Assembly (NCBI GenBank): GCA_964608915.1
Contig: CAZSQA010000002.1
Coordinates: forward strand, 213,231 to 277,230
Reading direction: 5' to 3'
Origin: QWQI01 sp964608915
Lineage (GTDB): Bacteria; Planctomycetota; Planctomycetia; Isosphaerales; Isosphaeraceae
DNA: 64,000 bases
Shown: in pieces, positions 18,446 through 28,299 of the stretch
Position numbering within the stretch: position 1 is the stretch's first letter
Layout of the letters: each line of letters opens with the position of its first letter
Made by a program: the position numbers and the translations under genes
The notes under the pieces: model-generated
What the model was told of the DNA's origin: nothing
Seen by the model: only the letters and a program-made list of their open reading frames with translations
The model's database searches: none

Positions 18446-18892
18446 TCATTCGAGCAGATCGTCGTCGTCGTAAAGCTCGACTTGCCTGACGAATTTCTGG
18501 AACTTCCGGAACGTCAGCACCAAATTTCTGGGCGTGATGCCCCCCTCGACGTTCACGAACCATGAAATCGAAAGGCACCGGTGACTCAAGGACGCGACGG
18601 CCTTGATGCAGATGACGGCATCGTTGATCCGGTTTTCCAGCTCCATGGCTCGGTATTCGTCCGCCTCTTCCTTGAAACGAAACAGCGTGAGGAACTTGAG
18701 AATCGGTTCGTCGCGAATCATCGTCAATACCACGATATCGTCCGTAATCCGCAAATCGCCGCCCTCATCGATCTCGCATTCGTAGAACGCGCCTTCGAAA
18801 ATCGTTTTCGCACGGCGTACGCTCAGGTTATCCTTGTCCAGCAGCTCATCCTGCATTCCGTCTTCCCTTGCGATCACGGCTGAATTGCTCAT
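18446..18892 (-). CDS. YbjN-domain-like protein
   Basis: 148 residues from the ATG at 18892, chosen because GGAGAGAGCCC lies directly upstream; an earlier in-frame ATG at 18913 lacks this. There is no signal peptide or membrane helix. The alternating beta and helical pattern and the segment ISWFVNVEGGITPRN resemble the YbjN / type III secretion chaperone-like fold. Such proteins have no defined enzymatic activity. It converges with the adaptor gene (27-bp gap) and is divergent from the 1416-residue orphan. The family call is tentative, and the acidic C-terminus (DDDDLLE) is notable. Confidence 0.65.
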   Translation of the reverse strand: MSNSAVIAREDGMQDELLDKDNLSVRRAKTIFEGAFYECEIDEGGDLRITDDIVVLTMIRDEPILKFLTLFRFKEEADEYRAMELENRINDAVICIKAVASLSHRCLSISWFVNVEGGITPRNLVLTFRKFQKFVRQVELYDDDDLLE

Positions 18893-19059
18893 GGGCTCTC
18901 TCCATGTTCGCATTTCTCGCGTTCACGCGGCAATTGCGATCGTCAGCGATTCTGAGGCATGTGCCCATGGCGGCTTTCGAATCACTGCCCCGTATTCTTG
19001 AGCACTTTGCCCTGTCCGGCGGTCGGTATTGAATTTCCGAAGTTCAGGACCATGAAATC

Positions 19060-22000
19060 ATGGCACGGAATCCCTCCGATGATCCCGGGCGGCCTTCGAA
19101 GCGTGAAATGCCGAGCCAGCAGGATATCGGCCGCCGCACTCGGAGTCATGCCCGAACCCTTTCGGGCCGAATCTATCTTTCCGGCGATGCGGTACGGATC
19201 GTCCGTAACACGCCCGACGCCGAAACGCTGCATCAGTGCCTGACCGGCAAGAACGTCCCGTTTTCGATTTCGCAACTCACTCCGGCCATGCTCGGTTTCG
19301 ACGGAACGGACATCATTCCCTTGAATCGCGGCGGTCTGGAAAGCAGAGCACGCTCCATTCAACGCTGGCGTTACTGGATCGAGCAGCAAACCGCACGGCG
19401 CATCACACCTGCGCGTCGCCAGGAACTCAGCGAAGAATGGCGGGAACTCGAATCCCTGGGGGCACGAGTCGCCGGACTTTACCGGATGATGGACGCATCC
19501 GGCGACGCAATCTCACCTTTCTGGCTCGAACCCGGCCTGCAAGAGTCATTGAGCGAAAGGATCCGCCACCATCTCGCCGGGCTTCAATTGCCCGAGGAAG
19601 TCACGGACCTGGCACGGCTCGTCTGCTGGATCGCAGGCATCCAGGCTGCGGATCGATTCGTCGAATCGGTCCAGGGCGGTCTGATCACGAGCGATCAGCT
19701 TCAGCAAAGGCATAACGTCCATCGGTTCCTCACGTTCCTTCAGGAATTCGGGAAACGGCGACACTCCGCGGAAGCCGAACTCGAAGAAAGAGAGCGTGCG
19801 GAACTCGAGGAACTCCATAAATACCTCAAGAAAACGGACACTTTTGTGCGTTTGCGACAAGCATTATCTGCGATGTCGAACGCAGTGCGTAACCGATTCG
19901 GCAATGATTTTCCGGAAATCGATGCCGCAATCGATTTCCCCGCACTCGCTCGAATTTGCCTTAAGCTGGCAAGGGAACGAACTCGCTCAGGCAGCACAGA
20001 ATCGGCTGTGGCCGAGACCGCGGATAACGCAGAAGCGGTCCGAATCTTCATCGATCTCGTCCTCGAGACGAACAGCCGGATCAACCGGATCCAATCCGCT
20101 GCCTTGGATCGCAAAGCGAATTTCCAGGCCGCCTTTCGGGCGACGATTCGAGAGGAAGGCATGTTTCGGCGACTGCGGGAACTCTTCGTTACTGTGCCGG
20201 CTCTGGCCAAAGCTCCAGATTTGATCTTTCTGCCCTCACGTGATTCGGAAATTGACCTGGATCTGACCATTCGCCGCACGCAAAAAGTTCTCGAAGCCAT
20301 GCCCAGGCCGCCAAAGGGCGAAACGCTCCGGTGGCTCGCCCTGTTCTGCTTGACGGACAATTCGACGACCGGCATCCCCTGGGACGCGTTCGCGACGGCT
20401 TGCGAAAAAAGCCGATACCGGATCGAACAATTCTGGGTGCGACGTTCGGAGCCCGGTTTCAGCCTCGTACTGGAGAACCTGAGGGATCTGCATCCGCAAT
20501 GCGATCTCGAGTCGGCCAGTCATTTCATGGCCACGGGAGGAAGCGTCGAAGATCTGAACTGGCTCGCCGAACAGGATCCTTACTGGATCACGCCTGAAAG
20601 TCATGGCGCCGCCGCGAAGCCATTCCGGGCCGTCGTGACCTGGCTCCGTTCGCACGACGCACCGCTGACGGACGACCAGATCGAAAACTTCTGGGAATCG
20701 ATCGCCACGGTGCCGGGAACCATCGTCGTCGAAAGTCTGAACCGGTTTCTTACCGGGCTTTCACGGCCCAGCCGTCAGCAGGTCAGCGAAATCGCAAGCC
20801 TTTCGAAAATTTTGTCTCACCCTTCGCTACGCATTTCGTTGATCGATCGCCTGCGTAGCTGGTCCGATCCACCCGCGCGGCCCCGATTGCCTGTCGATTG
20901 CCCGGAGATTCTCCGCGAAGAACTCGCCCCGGAGGTGCGCCGACTTGCCTTCTACCAACGGCTCGCCGGCCAGAAAGCCCGAATTCCCGGATCGATTCGC
21001 GGCATTCTCGAAGCCCACTCGCGACAGGCCGCCGAACTCGATCACTTGATTCGATTAGGCGACCGGGCGCTTGCCGCCCAGAAAATGCGTCTGGCACATC
21101 TTTCGAAACGAATCCGCGATTCCGTCGAGATGGAATCGCCAACGCAAAGCCGGCTGCTCAGGCAACTCCACGAAGTGACCGCCGTAACGGCAATGGCCGC
21201 CGTGAAAAACATCATTCGAGACGAGATCCAGAGCTGGTGGCTCAATCGTTTCGAAGTCGAACCCAACCTCAAGGACTTTCGCTGGCAGGACCTTTTCGAA
21301 ATCGTCCGCTGGGCCGATCGTCTGCAGGAACGCTCACGAAGTGCAATCATCGCCATCATGCGGGCGCATCAGGAATTCGGTCCGGCATGGCGGCGAGCAC
21401 TGTCCCATAACGAAGCCTGGATGCAACGTTCCGGGCAATCGATCGAAATCGAAAAGTGGCTGAATCCACCAACTGTGAAATGCGAAATCGACGGCCAGCA
21501 GATTCTCATCAGGCCTGCGGCCCACCCGATCGACGTTTTTCTCATGGGAAGCCGTTTCGAAACTTGCCTGAGCCTGCATGACGGTTCGAACGCCTTTTCC
21601 GTCATCGCCAACGCGGCCGACGCCAACAAGAACGTCATTTACGCCTTTCGGGCCGACGGCACGCCGGTCGCCCGCAAACTGGTCGGTGTCGCTTCCGATT
21701 GGAAATTGCTCGGCTACCGTCTCTACGCGCACGAACCTTCGGACGCCCTGGAACGTGCATTCGCCCGCTACTGCGGCATCTGGGCGGCCAGAGCGGGTCT
21801 GGGCCTCGCCAATTCAGGAATCCAGCCTGTCCTCTGCGGCGAATCCTGGTACGACGACGGAGCCGTCGCCTGGTCTGACGAAGCCTGTTCGGCATATCGA
21901 GAAATCCGCCCGGAAACGGTAATCGAACTCGAAAAATCGCAACACGGATCGATCAAAGATTGGCATCACGTGCTGATGAAGATTCGAAAGAACGATCACG

Positions 22001-23310
22001 ACGCCCTTGCGGCGGTGGACGAAATGCAACAGACATGGCGCGCTCCTGCCGCTTACTGGCGATTCGTCTCAGGAGCAAGCCCAAGGCTGATGATCGGCGA
22101 AGTTATCCAATGGTATTCGATGGATGCTTATCGTGACTTCTTCCATCACGTCACCGCGGCCGGAAAAGTCCAAGGTATCGCCGATCCGCGACGGCTCGGC
22201 GTCTCGCCGGAACAGTTGTCCGATTTCTGGAGCGAAACGACATGGGCGATTCTGGCGATCGTGCCGGCCGATCGAATTGCCCTTACCGCCGCTGTCGATT
22301 TCCTCATGCGAATTCCCGCGAATCGGGAGGAAGTTCAAGATTCGCACTGTTTCGCGACCTGCCGCATCAGCCCTTCGATCGCGGCTTTGCCGTTCGGCCG
22401 AATCGTCAGCATGCTCAATCGTTACTCGAATTTCTTTGGGAGCCTGGACTGCGGCTGCCAGGCGGAAGGCTGGAAAATATGGCCGAAAGTGCTGCGACTG
22501 GCGTGGATCCGCCAGCCGGATTCCGCGGCATTCGCACAGGCGATCGAAACCGCCGGCCCCGCCGCCTTCGAAGTCTTGCGAGAGTTCTGCAGAATCTGCC
22601 CTGATTGGCGGTTCGCCGGCCCGATCCGCCGCAAGCTTCGAACCACTTCCGAGAAGACAAGCCGGGCGGATCTTCAGGAATTCCGGTCTGCCCTTCTGAA
22701 CGGACTCTCCGCCAATTCCGCGATCGAGCATGAAGTGCGATCCGAAGCCCTGGCCTTCGATCCGGATTCGCCATTCGAAGTGCGCCGGGATAGCTTCATC
22801 GAGCTTTTCGCCCGTTCCGAAAAGACCGACGCCATCGCCGCCACGCTACTTTGCATTCAATGGTCGCACACGGAACGTGCAACCCTGCCGATCGAATCAC
22901 GAAAGGCATTCGCCCGCGAAATGGCGGCCCAGGGCCCATACGAAGAGTGGAAGACCTGGCCCCTGCTCCACTGGCTGGCGACAATTCCGGAATCTGACCA
23001 GTTCGAAATCCTGCTTCAAGCGAATCGGTCCATTTCGAAATATGTCGAAATGCCAGACGGCCAAAGCTTCGGTCAATTGCCCGGCCATCTGAATTCCACA
23101 GCCTGGTCCGTCGTGATCCGGGCCCTGGAAAACGCCGACGACCATCTGCGAATCGCGGCCGAAACGGTCTTCCGGGCCACTGTTCGCCGAAAGCCCGAAT
23201 TTCTTGACGATCTGCTCAACTTCGCGGCCCCCTGGATCTGGCCTGAAACGTATGAGCGGCTCAGAGACATGCTCCACAGCGACGCGAAAATGAAATCGAC
23301 CGCCGATTGA
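19060..23310 (+). CDS. Large uncharacterised protein with a TCLSL motif domain
   Basis: 1416 residues, no signal peptide and no membrane helix, mostly predicted helical. I do not recognise the whole protein. A central domain around residues 828-885 has an ordered set of landmarks: MGSRFETCLSL, NAFSVIANAADANKNVIYA, and GTPVARKLVGV followed by GYRLYAHEP. I have the impression of similar 'G-x-x-F-x-TCLSL ... N-K-x-V-x-YA' segments in large hypothetical proteins of planctomycetes and in PcfJ-like proteins, but I cannot verify this. The flanking regions look like irregular helical repeats. A Lys/Glu-rich coiled-coil-like stretch lies at about 228-265. It stands alone between a YbjN-like gene and the ThuA/heme gene. 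No function can be assigned. Confidence 0.85.
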   Translation: MARNPSDDPGRPSKREMPSQQDIGRRTRSHARTLSGRIYLSGDAVRIVRNTPDAETLHQCLTGKNVPFSISQLTPAMLGFDGTDIIPLNRGGLESRARSIQRWRYWIEQQTARRITPARRQELSEEWRELESLGARVAGLYRMMDASGDAISPFWLEPGLQESLSERIRHHLAGLQLPEEVTDLARLVCWIAGIQAADRFVESVQGGLITSDQLQQRHNVHRFLTFLQEFGKRRHSAEAELEERERAELEELHKYLKKTDTFVRLRQALSAMSNAVRNRFGNDFPEIDAAIDFPALARICLKLARERTRSGSTESAVAETADNAEAVRIFIDLVLETNSRINRIQSAALDRKANFQAAFRATIREEGMFRRLRELFVTVPALAKAPDLIFLPSRDSEIDLDLTIRRTQKVLEAMPRPPKGETLRWLALFCLTDNSTTGIPWDAFATACEKSRYRIEQFWVRRSEPGFSLVLENLRDLHPQCDLESASHFMATGGSVEDLNWLAEQDPYWITPESHGAAAKPFRAVVTWLRSHDAPLTDDQIENFWESIATVPGTIVVESLNRFLTGLSRPSRQQVSEIASLSKILSHPSLRISLIDRLRSWSDPPARPRLPVDCPEILREELAPEVRRLAFYQRLAGQKARIPGSIRGILEAHSRQAAELDHLIRLGDRALAAQKMRLAHLSKRIRDSVEMESPTQSRLLRQLHEVTAVTAMAAVKNIIRDEIQSWWLNRFEVEPNLKDFRWQDLFEIVRWADRLQERSRSAIIAIMRAHQEFGPAWRRALSHNEAWMQRSGQSIEIEKWLNPPTVKCEIDGQQILIRPAAHPIDVFLMGSRFETCLSLHDGSNAFSVIANAADANKNVIYAFRADGTPVARKLVGVASDWKLLGYRLYAHEPSDALERAFARYCGIWAARAGLGLANSGIQPVLCGESWYDDGAVAWSDEACSAYREIRPETVIELEKSQHGSIKDWHHVLMKIRKNDHDALAAVDEMQQTWRAPAAYWRFVSGASPRLMIGEVIQWYSMDAYRDFFHHVTAAGKVQGIADPRRLGVSPEQLSDFWSETTWAILAIVPADRIALTAAVDFLMRIPANREEVQDSHCFATCRISPSIAALPFGRIVSMLNRYSNFFGSLDCGCQAEGWKIWPKVLRLAWIRQPDSAAFAQAIETAGPAAFEVLREFCRICPDWRFAGPIRRKLRTTSEKTSRADLQEFRSALLNGLSANSAIEHEVRSEALAFDPDSPFEVRRDSFIELFARSEKTDAIAATLLCIQWSHTERATLPIESRKAFAREMAAQGPYEEWKTWPLLHWLATIPESDQFEILLQANRSISKYVEMPDGQSFGQLPGHLNSTAWSVVIRALENADDHLRIAAETVFRATVRRKPEFLDDLLNFAAPWIWPETYERLRDMLHSDAKMKSTAD

Positions 23311-23412
23311 TCGATCGCATTTCGCTTTCGGATCGTCACGCGCCTCGCCAGCACAGGTCAATTCTCCCGCTCCAGCCCATGCCGATCGTTCGTCCAGAAT
23401 CGAGCCGCGGCA

Positions 23413-26400
23413 TCATTCGCCCGGCAGCTCCGCCGTGATCGCCAGTACGATCGGGGCCGTTTGATCCTGCCCCTTGATCAGTTCCACCGATTTGACCGGT
23501 TCATGCCGTTTCGGGCTCAGGGTGATCGCCCGGATCTGCTGGCCGCCGGCCTGGAAGGCGAAGGCCGAGCCGGGCACGTCCACACGGCGGATGTAATCGG
23601 CGAAATGTTCACCGTTGACGAGCTTGTGATCTTCCGTCGAGCCGTCGGCATAGGTCAGCCGCACGGTCATCGACACGCTCCCCTTGCCGCTGGCCGGCCA
23701 GCCCCAGCCCGATACGCCCGAAAGCAAATGCAATGACTTCACCGGCGCGTTTACCGGCAATGTCACCGTTTTCGGCATTTTCGGCGGCAGGCTGCCCAGC
23801 GGACCATTGAGCAGGATGACATTTCGCGTGGACTTCCCTCGAGGGTCGACGACGTCGAACGGAACCCCGCCGACTTCGCGCCTGGCCCAGTTTTTCAGCA
23901 CGATCCGGTCCGGACCTTCGTCGCCTTCATGGAACATGCCCTTCGTCGAAACGGCCGTCGCCACTTTCTCGATCGAAAGGGGCAACCAGCGGCCTTTCCG
24001 GGTCAGAAATTCCAGCAGATCCGTCAGTTGCTTCTCGTTGATCGTCTTTTCGAAACCCTCGGGCATCAGCGACTTGGTCGAAGCCGCGATTTCCTCGATC
24101 TCTGACCTCGGCAGGCGGATCATTTTCGCCTCGGCGTCCAGCAGCTCCACGGCCGTGCGGGATTCGCTTGCCATGAGGCCCGTCAGCACGCGTCCGTCAG
24201 TCGTGGCCACGGTATAGGCCCGGTAATTGCCTTCGACCGAGCGGCTCGGGTCAAGGATGTGCACAGCCAGCTCTTCCTTCGGATGAACGGCCATGCCGGT
24301 CAGGTCAGGCCCGACAGCCGCCCCTTCGCCCGAGTGGCGATGGCATTTGGCACAGTTGTTCTGGAACACGGCCTTGCCAGCCACCGCGTCGCCCGTGCCT
24401 CGATAAACGGCCGAAAGTTCCTCGATGACCTTCTGCCGGTCAGCGCTTGGCAAACCGCCGCCCATTTCCAAAACTTTGCGGAACCTCGCGGCTAGTTCGG
24501 CATCGGGATACTGAGCCAGAGCCGTGCGCTGATCCAGAGCCAGCTCGGCGAGCGGCAAGCGGCCTTGTTCCAGTGCGTCCATCATGGCACGTACGCCATC
24601 GGTGCGCCGCGAGACCACTGCCAGGGCCGCTCGCTTAAGCGCCGGCGTCCATGGGCCGATGCGTGCCAACAGGGCTTCGCCGGTTTTGTCGGACGACGCC
24701 TCGCCGACGGCCTCGACGATACCTTCCGCCAATGCGGGATCAGAGCGAGGTGTGATCAGGTCGAGGACCTCTCCGATCGCCGCCGGATCGTCACCCCGCA
24801 GTTGAATCCACTGCGACGCCGCCGCGACGCGGTCTTCGACTTTCGCCGATTCGTCGCCGGCCTGCTCCAGGAAGACCGCCGCCACTTCACGCGCCTGCTT
24901 CGAAAGGCTGGATGTACCCCAGATCTTCGCCAGGCGTACGACGCGCCCCTGGCCTGATTGCCCCTGCGATGCCAGCAGCTTCGCCAGAGCGGAGCCGATT
25001 TCGGGCGAATCCACCGGTTTGGCCGACGCGGGCCAGCCTGCAACTAGTCCCTCAAGAATCGGATCGGCCAGCGGGGCCGGCAGGTTCGCCAGGTTCTTCA
25101 CGATCTCAAGTGCCGAATCCGCCTTGCCGCCCCGGCCTATATGCTCGCCATAAATCCGCAGAATTCGGCTTCGATCTCGCGCCGCCGCGGCATCGGCCGG
25201 TGCCTTGAGCGAGGAATTCTGGCCAAGAGCTTGCAGGACGAACCCTTCATTGCGCGCCAGGGCCGAGGTCAAGGCGTCCGCCAGAATCGGATCCACGAGA
25301 TTTTCCCGCTCCGCCAGGGCGTTCACCAGCACGCCCGCGACAGCCTCCGAAGGATCCGTTTCGGCGAAGGCCAGCAGAGCCGAAAGACGCACCTGCATGT
25401 CATCGTCTTCGATCCCTTCGGCATCGATCAACAGCTTCGCCCCGACCGTTCCTTTCCTCGGCAGAACGTCCACGGCGGCCTTGCGCACGCCAGCCGAGGG
25501 ATGCCGTAAGCCTTCGTCCAGCGTGGAAATGGCCGCTTCGTCAGGTACGGACAGCAAACCGAGCCCGTGCATCGTCCACAACGCGTGAATCGCACCCGGG
25601 TTCAGGCCGATGTCGTCATAACCCGGGTCGCTGACCAGGTCGGCGAGATCCGCGGCCACATCGGCCTTGCCACGCTCCACCAGCAAACGCTGGGCGTGCC
25701 GCCGCCAGAAGAAGTTATCGTCCGTCAATGCGTCCACAAGTTCTTCCGGGCCGGCGCCTTCGAGTGTCTTACGGTGCGGTTTTTTGCCGTCGCCATAGAC
25801 CACCCGATAAATCCGGGCGTGCGTCTTGTCGCGCAGGTCCGTTTCGTAGGCGTTGCCCTTACCGGTCTTGAAGCCCTGCGGCGTCGGGTTGTGCTGCACG
25901 ATGATGTTGTACCAGTCGATCACCCAGACCTGGCCGTCCGGGCCGACTTCGGCCATGATGGGCGCCACCCATTCGTCACGCCCGGCCAGCAGATTCCAGC
26001 TGTTGCGGCTGAAATAAGTCGCCCCCTTCGGCTCGATCACGAACGTCGCCGCCAGGTGGCCGGTCGGTTCGGCCACGAAGGCCGTACGGTTCCAGTATTC
26101 CCTCGGATAGGCCCGGGCCGTGTAAAGCGCATGTCCCGCACCCGCCGTGAACCGGCCGTGCTGATCGACTTGCCGCACCTTGTCGGTGATCGGATACATG
26201 CGTGCCGTCTCGGAGATCATCGGCAGAACGCCGCTGGACCAGCCCCTCACCTGCTCATAGAAACGGTTCGGGATCGGCATGTGCACCGACGGATTGTTGT
26301 TGGCCGTCGATCCGAAAAGGACTCCGTCTTCGCTGATCCCCACGCCCCACGAATTGTTCGAAGTATTTCGAAGGAATTCCATTTTCGAACCGTCCGCCTT

Positions 26401-27795
26401 GAACCGGTAAAACCCGGTGCGGAATTTCATCGGCTCGCCGCCGACGGTGCCTTCGAAACCCGAATAGCCGAGAATGCCGTAGAACCAATTATCCAGGCCA
26501 TAGTTCAAATTCGAAGGACCGGCGTGCGTATCCTCCGTACCCCAGCCGGAAAACAGCACCTTGCGTTCATCCGCCTTGCCGTCGCCGTCGGTGTCTTTCA
26601 GAAACAGAGTTTCAGGCGCCTGATGCACGATCACGCCGCCGTTCGAAAACGTCAAACTCGTCGGAATCGACAGTTTTTCCGCGAACACGGTGAATTTGTC
26701 CGCCTTGCCGTCGCCGTCGGTGTCCTCACAGATCCGGATCCGGTCCCGCCCCTTGCCGGGCTGTTGCAATTCGTTGGGATAATCGACGGTCTCGGCGATC
26801 CAGAGACGGCCCCGCTCGTCCCAGTTCATGGTGATCGGCTTGCCGGCGATTTCGGGCTCCGAAGCGAAAAGCTCAAGCCGGAAGCCTTCGGGAACGCCGA
26901 TGTGCCGCATCGACTTCGCCGGGCTCAGCGGGGCCTGCATCGTCGTGATCGGCTCGCCCTGAACGCCCCACTTGTCGCTGACAGGATAAAACGGCAGCCT
27001 GCCCGGGATGAAGGCGAAATCTTTATCCGACCCCTCCGCCGGCACGATCAGCCGGGGCCGGTCGTTCCAGGGCCCGGCGATGGCCGCGTCCTGTCCCGCT
27101 GCCCAGCGTATGCCCCGCTCAAGCAAGTTCAGAAAGCCAGGGTTCCCCCAGGTCCGGTCATCATGCCCCCAGGCCGTGTAAAACACGCGACCTTTGCCGT
27201 GCGTGCGCACCCAGGTCCAGGGCTCGTGGCCTTCGCCCTCGGCCCGGGTCTCCAGCACGGTCCGGCTTTCGGGGTTGTGCTTCGTATGCACATATGTCTC
27301 GTCGAAACTGTCGAACCCGCCGAATCCTTTAAGGATCGGATGCTCGACGGCCTCGATGCGAGTCCGCACCAGATCCATCCCGTGCCGCTGGAACTGGGCC
27401 CCGACTAGCTTCACGTAATCGTCACTGTTGCGAAAGCAGTAACTGGCGCAGTGAATCGGCACCAGGCCTTTGCCCGAAGCCACGAAATCAAGCATCGCCT
27501 GAGCCTGTGCGAGCTCGATCGCGTCATGATTGGCGTAAATCGCCAGAACGTCATAACCGGCCAGCTTTTCGGCGTTCAAGTCGGTCAATTTGTCGGTGTA
27601 ATCGAGGCGAACGTTGCGCCGGGACAGCGGCACGACCGCCTGTTCGAATCGGGCCCGGGGCTGGTGATGCCCGGCATCGCCCAGGAAAAGCACACGCACG
27701 GTCGGCGGCGTTTCGGCTGCACCTGCGGTGGAAAACCCGCCGGCAAGTATCGAAAGCCCGATGGCCATCAGGCCAGTGAAGACGGTTCGGAGCAT
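23413..27795 (-). CDS. Secreted ThuA / PVC-type dehydrogenase-like propeller / HEAT / cytochrome c protein
   Basis: 1460 residues from the ATG at 27795. The first 26 or so residues form a signal peptide (LRTVFTGLMAIGLSILAGG). The mature order is: a ThuA-like domain (about 33-270, with PIHCASYCFRN and YTAWGHDDRTWGNPG); a PVC-type membrane-bound-dehydrogenase-like beta-propeller (about 320-690, WDERGRLWIAETVDYPNE, repeated DTDGDGKADK segments that may bind Ca); HEAT-like helical repeats (about 730-1090); a single c-type heme site NCAKCHRHSGEG near 1147; and a C-terminal beta-sandwich. The family is expanded in planctomycetes and verrucomicrobia and is thought to act in periplasmic carbohydrate oxidation. 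The electron donor and acceptor are unknown. It converges with the orphan gene and has no operon partner. Confidence 0.9.
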   Translation of the reverse strand: MLRTVFTGLMAIGLSILAGGFSTAGAAETPPTVRVLFLGDAGHHQPRARFEQAVVPLSRRNVRLDYTDKLTDLNAEKLAGYDVLAIYANHDAIELAQAQAMLDFVASGKGLVPIHCASYCFRNSDDYVKLVGAQFQRHGMDLVRTRIEAVEHPILKGFGGFDSFDETYVHTKHNPESRTVLETRAEGEGHEPWTWVRTHGKGRVFYTAWGHDDRTWGNPGFLNLLERGIRWAAGQDAAIAGPWNDRPRLIVPAEGSDKDFAFIPGRLPFYPVSDKWGVQGEPITTMQAPLSPAKSMRHIGVPEGFRLELFASEPEIAGKPITMNWDERGRLWIAETVDYPNELQQPGKGRDRIRICEDTDGDGKADKFTVFAEKLSIPTSLTFSNGGVIVHQAPETLFLKDTDGDGKADERKVLFSGWGTEDTHAGPSNLNYGLDNWFYGILGYSGFEGTVGGEPMKFRTGFYRFKADGSKMEFLRNTSNNSWGVGISEDGVLFGSTANNNPSVHMPIPNRFYEQVRGWSSGVLPMISETARMYPITDKVRQVDQHGRFTAGAGHALYTARAYPREYWNRTAFVAEPTGHLAATFVIEPKGATYFSRNSWNLLAGRDEWVAPIMAEVGPDGQVWVIDWYNIIVQHNPTPQGFKTGKGNAYETDLRDKTHARIYRVVYGDGKKPHRKTLEGAGPEELVDALTDDNFFWRRHAQRLLVERGKADVAADLADLVSDPGYDDIGLNPGAIHALWTMHGLGLLSVPDEAAISTLDEGLRHPSAGVRKAAVDVLPRKGTVGAKLLIDAEGIEDDDMQVRLSALLAFAETDPSEAVAGVLVNALAERENLVDPILADALTSALARNEGFVLQALGQNSSLKAPADAAAARDRSRILRIYGEHIGRGGKADSALEIVKNLANLPAPLADPILEGLVAGWPASAKPVDSPEIGSALAKLLASQGQSGQGRVVRLAKIWGTSSLSKQAREVAAVFLEQAGDESAKVEDRVAAASQWIQLRGDDPAAIGEVLDLITPRSDPALAEGIVEAVGEASSDKTGEALLARIGPWTPALKRAALAVVSRRTDGVRAMMDALEQGRLPLAELALDQRTALAQYPDAELAARFRKVLEMGGGLPSADRQKVIEELSAVYRGTGDAVAGKAVFQNNCAKCHRHSGEGAAVGPDLTGMAVHPKEELAVHILDPSRSVEGNYRAYTVATTDGRVLTGLMASESRTAVELLDAEAKMIRLPRSEIEEIAASTKSLMPEGFEKTINEKQLTDLLEFLTRKGRWLPLSIEKVATAVSTKGMFHEGDEGPDRIVLKNWARREVGGVPFDVVDPRGKSTRNVILLNGPLGSLPPKMPKTVTLPVNAPVKSLHLLSGVSGWGWPASGKGSVSMTVRLTYADGSTEDHKLVNGEHFADYIRRVDVPGSAFAFQAGGQQIRAITLSPKRHEPVKSVELIKGQDQTAPIVLAITAELPGE

Positions 27796-27987
27796 GGTTA
27801 TTTCGCGATCGTGGTCTGTTTCGGTGGAATACCGGATGAATGGCACTATCATAATCGATGCATGGATCGATGACAAACAGGCAGCGCAGGCGTTCTCTCT
27901 TCGATCGTCGCTCGCCCTGTTTTCGCCTCAGACTCACAATCTTGAGCTGTTGCTGCTTTACATTCACGATCTCGAATTCGACGGTTC

Positions 27988-28299
27988 TCACTGATTCCGG
28001 GACAGCCACTCAGCGATCGCCAGAATCAGCGGTTCAGAGTCGACCGATTTCGCCACAGCCATGAATCCCGACCAGATGTCCCATTCCAGACCGATCAGGT
28101 CTCGACCATGAACATAGTTCTGGAAAAGCACGTCGAAACCATCGATCGATTCGCCTTCCGGATGGAGGCCGAAGACGTTCGAGAGAGAGCGGCAAACTGC
28201 GGAATACGCGGCAGCTTCGACACCTGCGCATGAACATACCAGCCGATCGCTTGAGTCTCTCGAGAGCGAAACGTTCCGGCGGGTCATTTCACCGCTCAT
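27988..28299 (-). CDS. 103-residue hypothetical protein coupled to the FG-GAP gene
   Basis: The ATG at 28297-28299 overlaps the TGA of the upstream FG-GAP gene as ATGA. The frame is open further upstream, but that part is only the shadow of the FG-GAP gene. The residues from the coupled start have normal composition: VCSCAGVEAAAYSAVC near the N-terminus, then GLEWDIWSGFMAVAKSVDSEP and a helical C-terminus. There is no signal peptide or clear membrane segment, which is odd given that both upstream partners are secreted. An alternative start is the Met at residue 5. The family is unknown to me. The coupling suggests it acts with its neighbours, or is simply co-expressed. Confidence 0.65.
   Translation of the reverse strand: MSGEMTRRNVSLSRDSSDRLVCSCAGVEAAAYSAVCRSLSNVFGLHPEGESIDGFDVLFQNYVHGRDLIGLEWDIWSGFMAVAKSVDSEPLILAIAEWLSRNQ

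Noticed and set aside
25567..27408. Plus-strand open frame of about 610 codons
   Set aside because: Antisense of the ThuA/heme gene; composition is an artefact of GC-rich codons.
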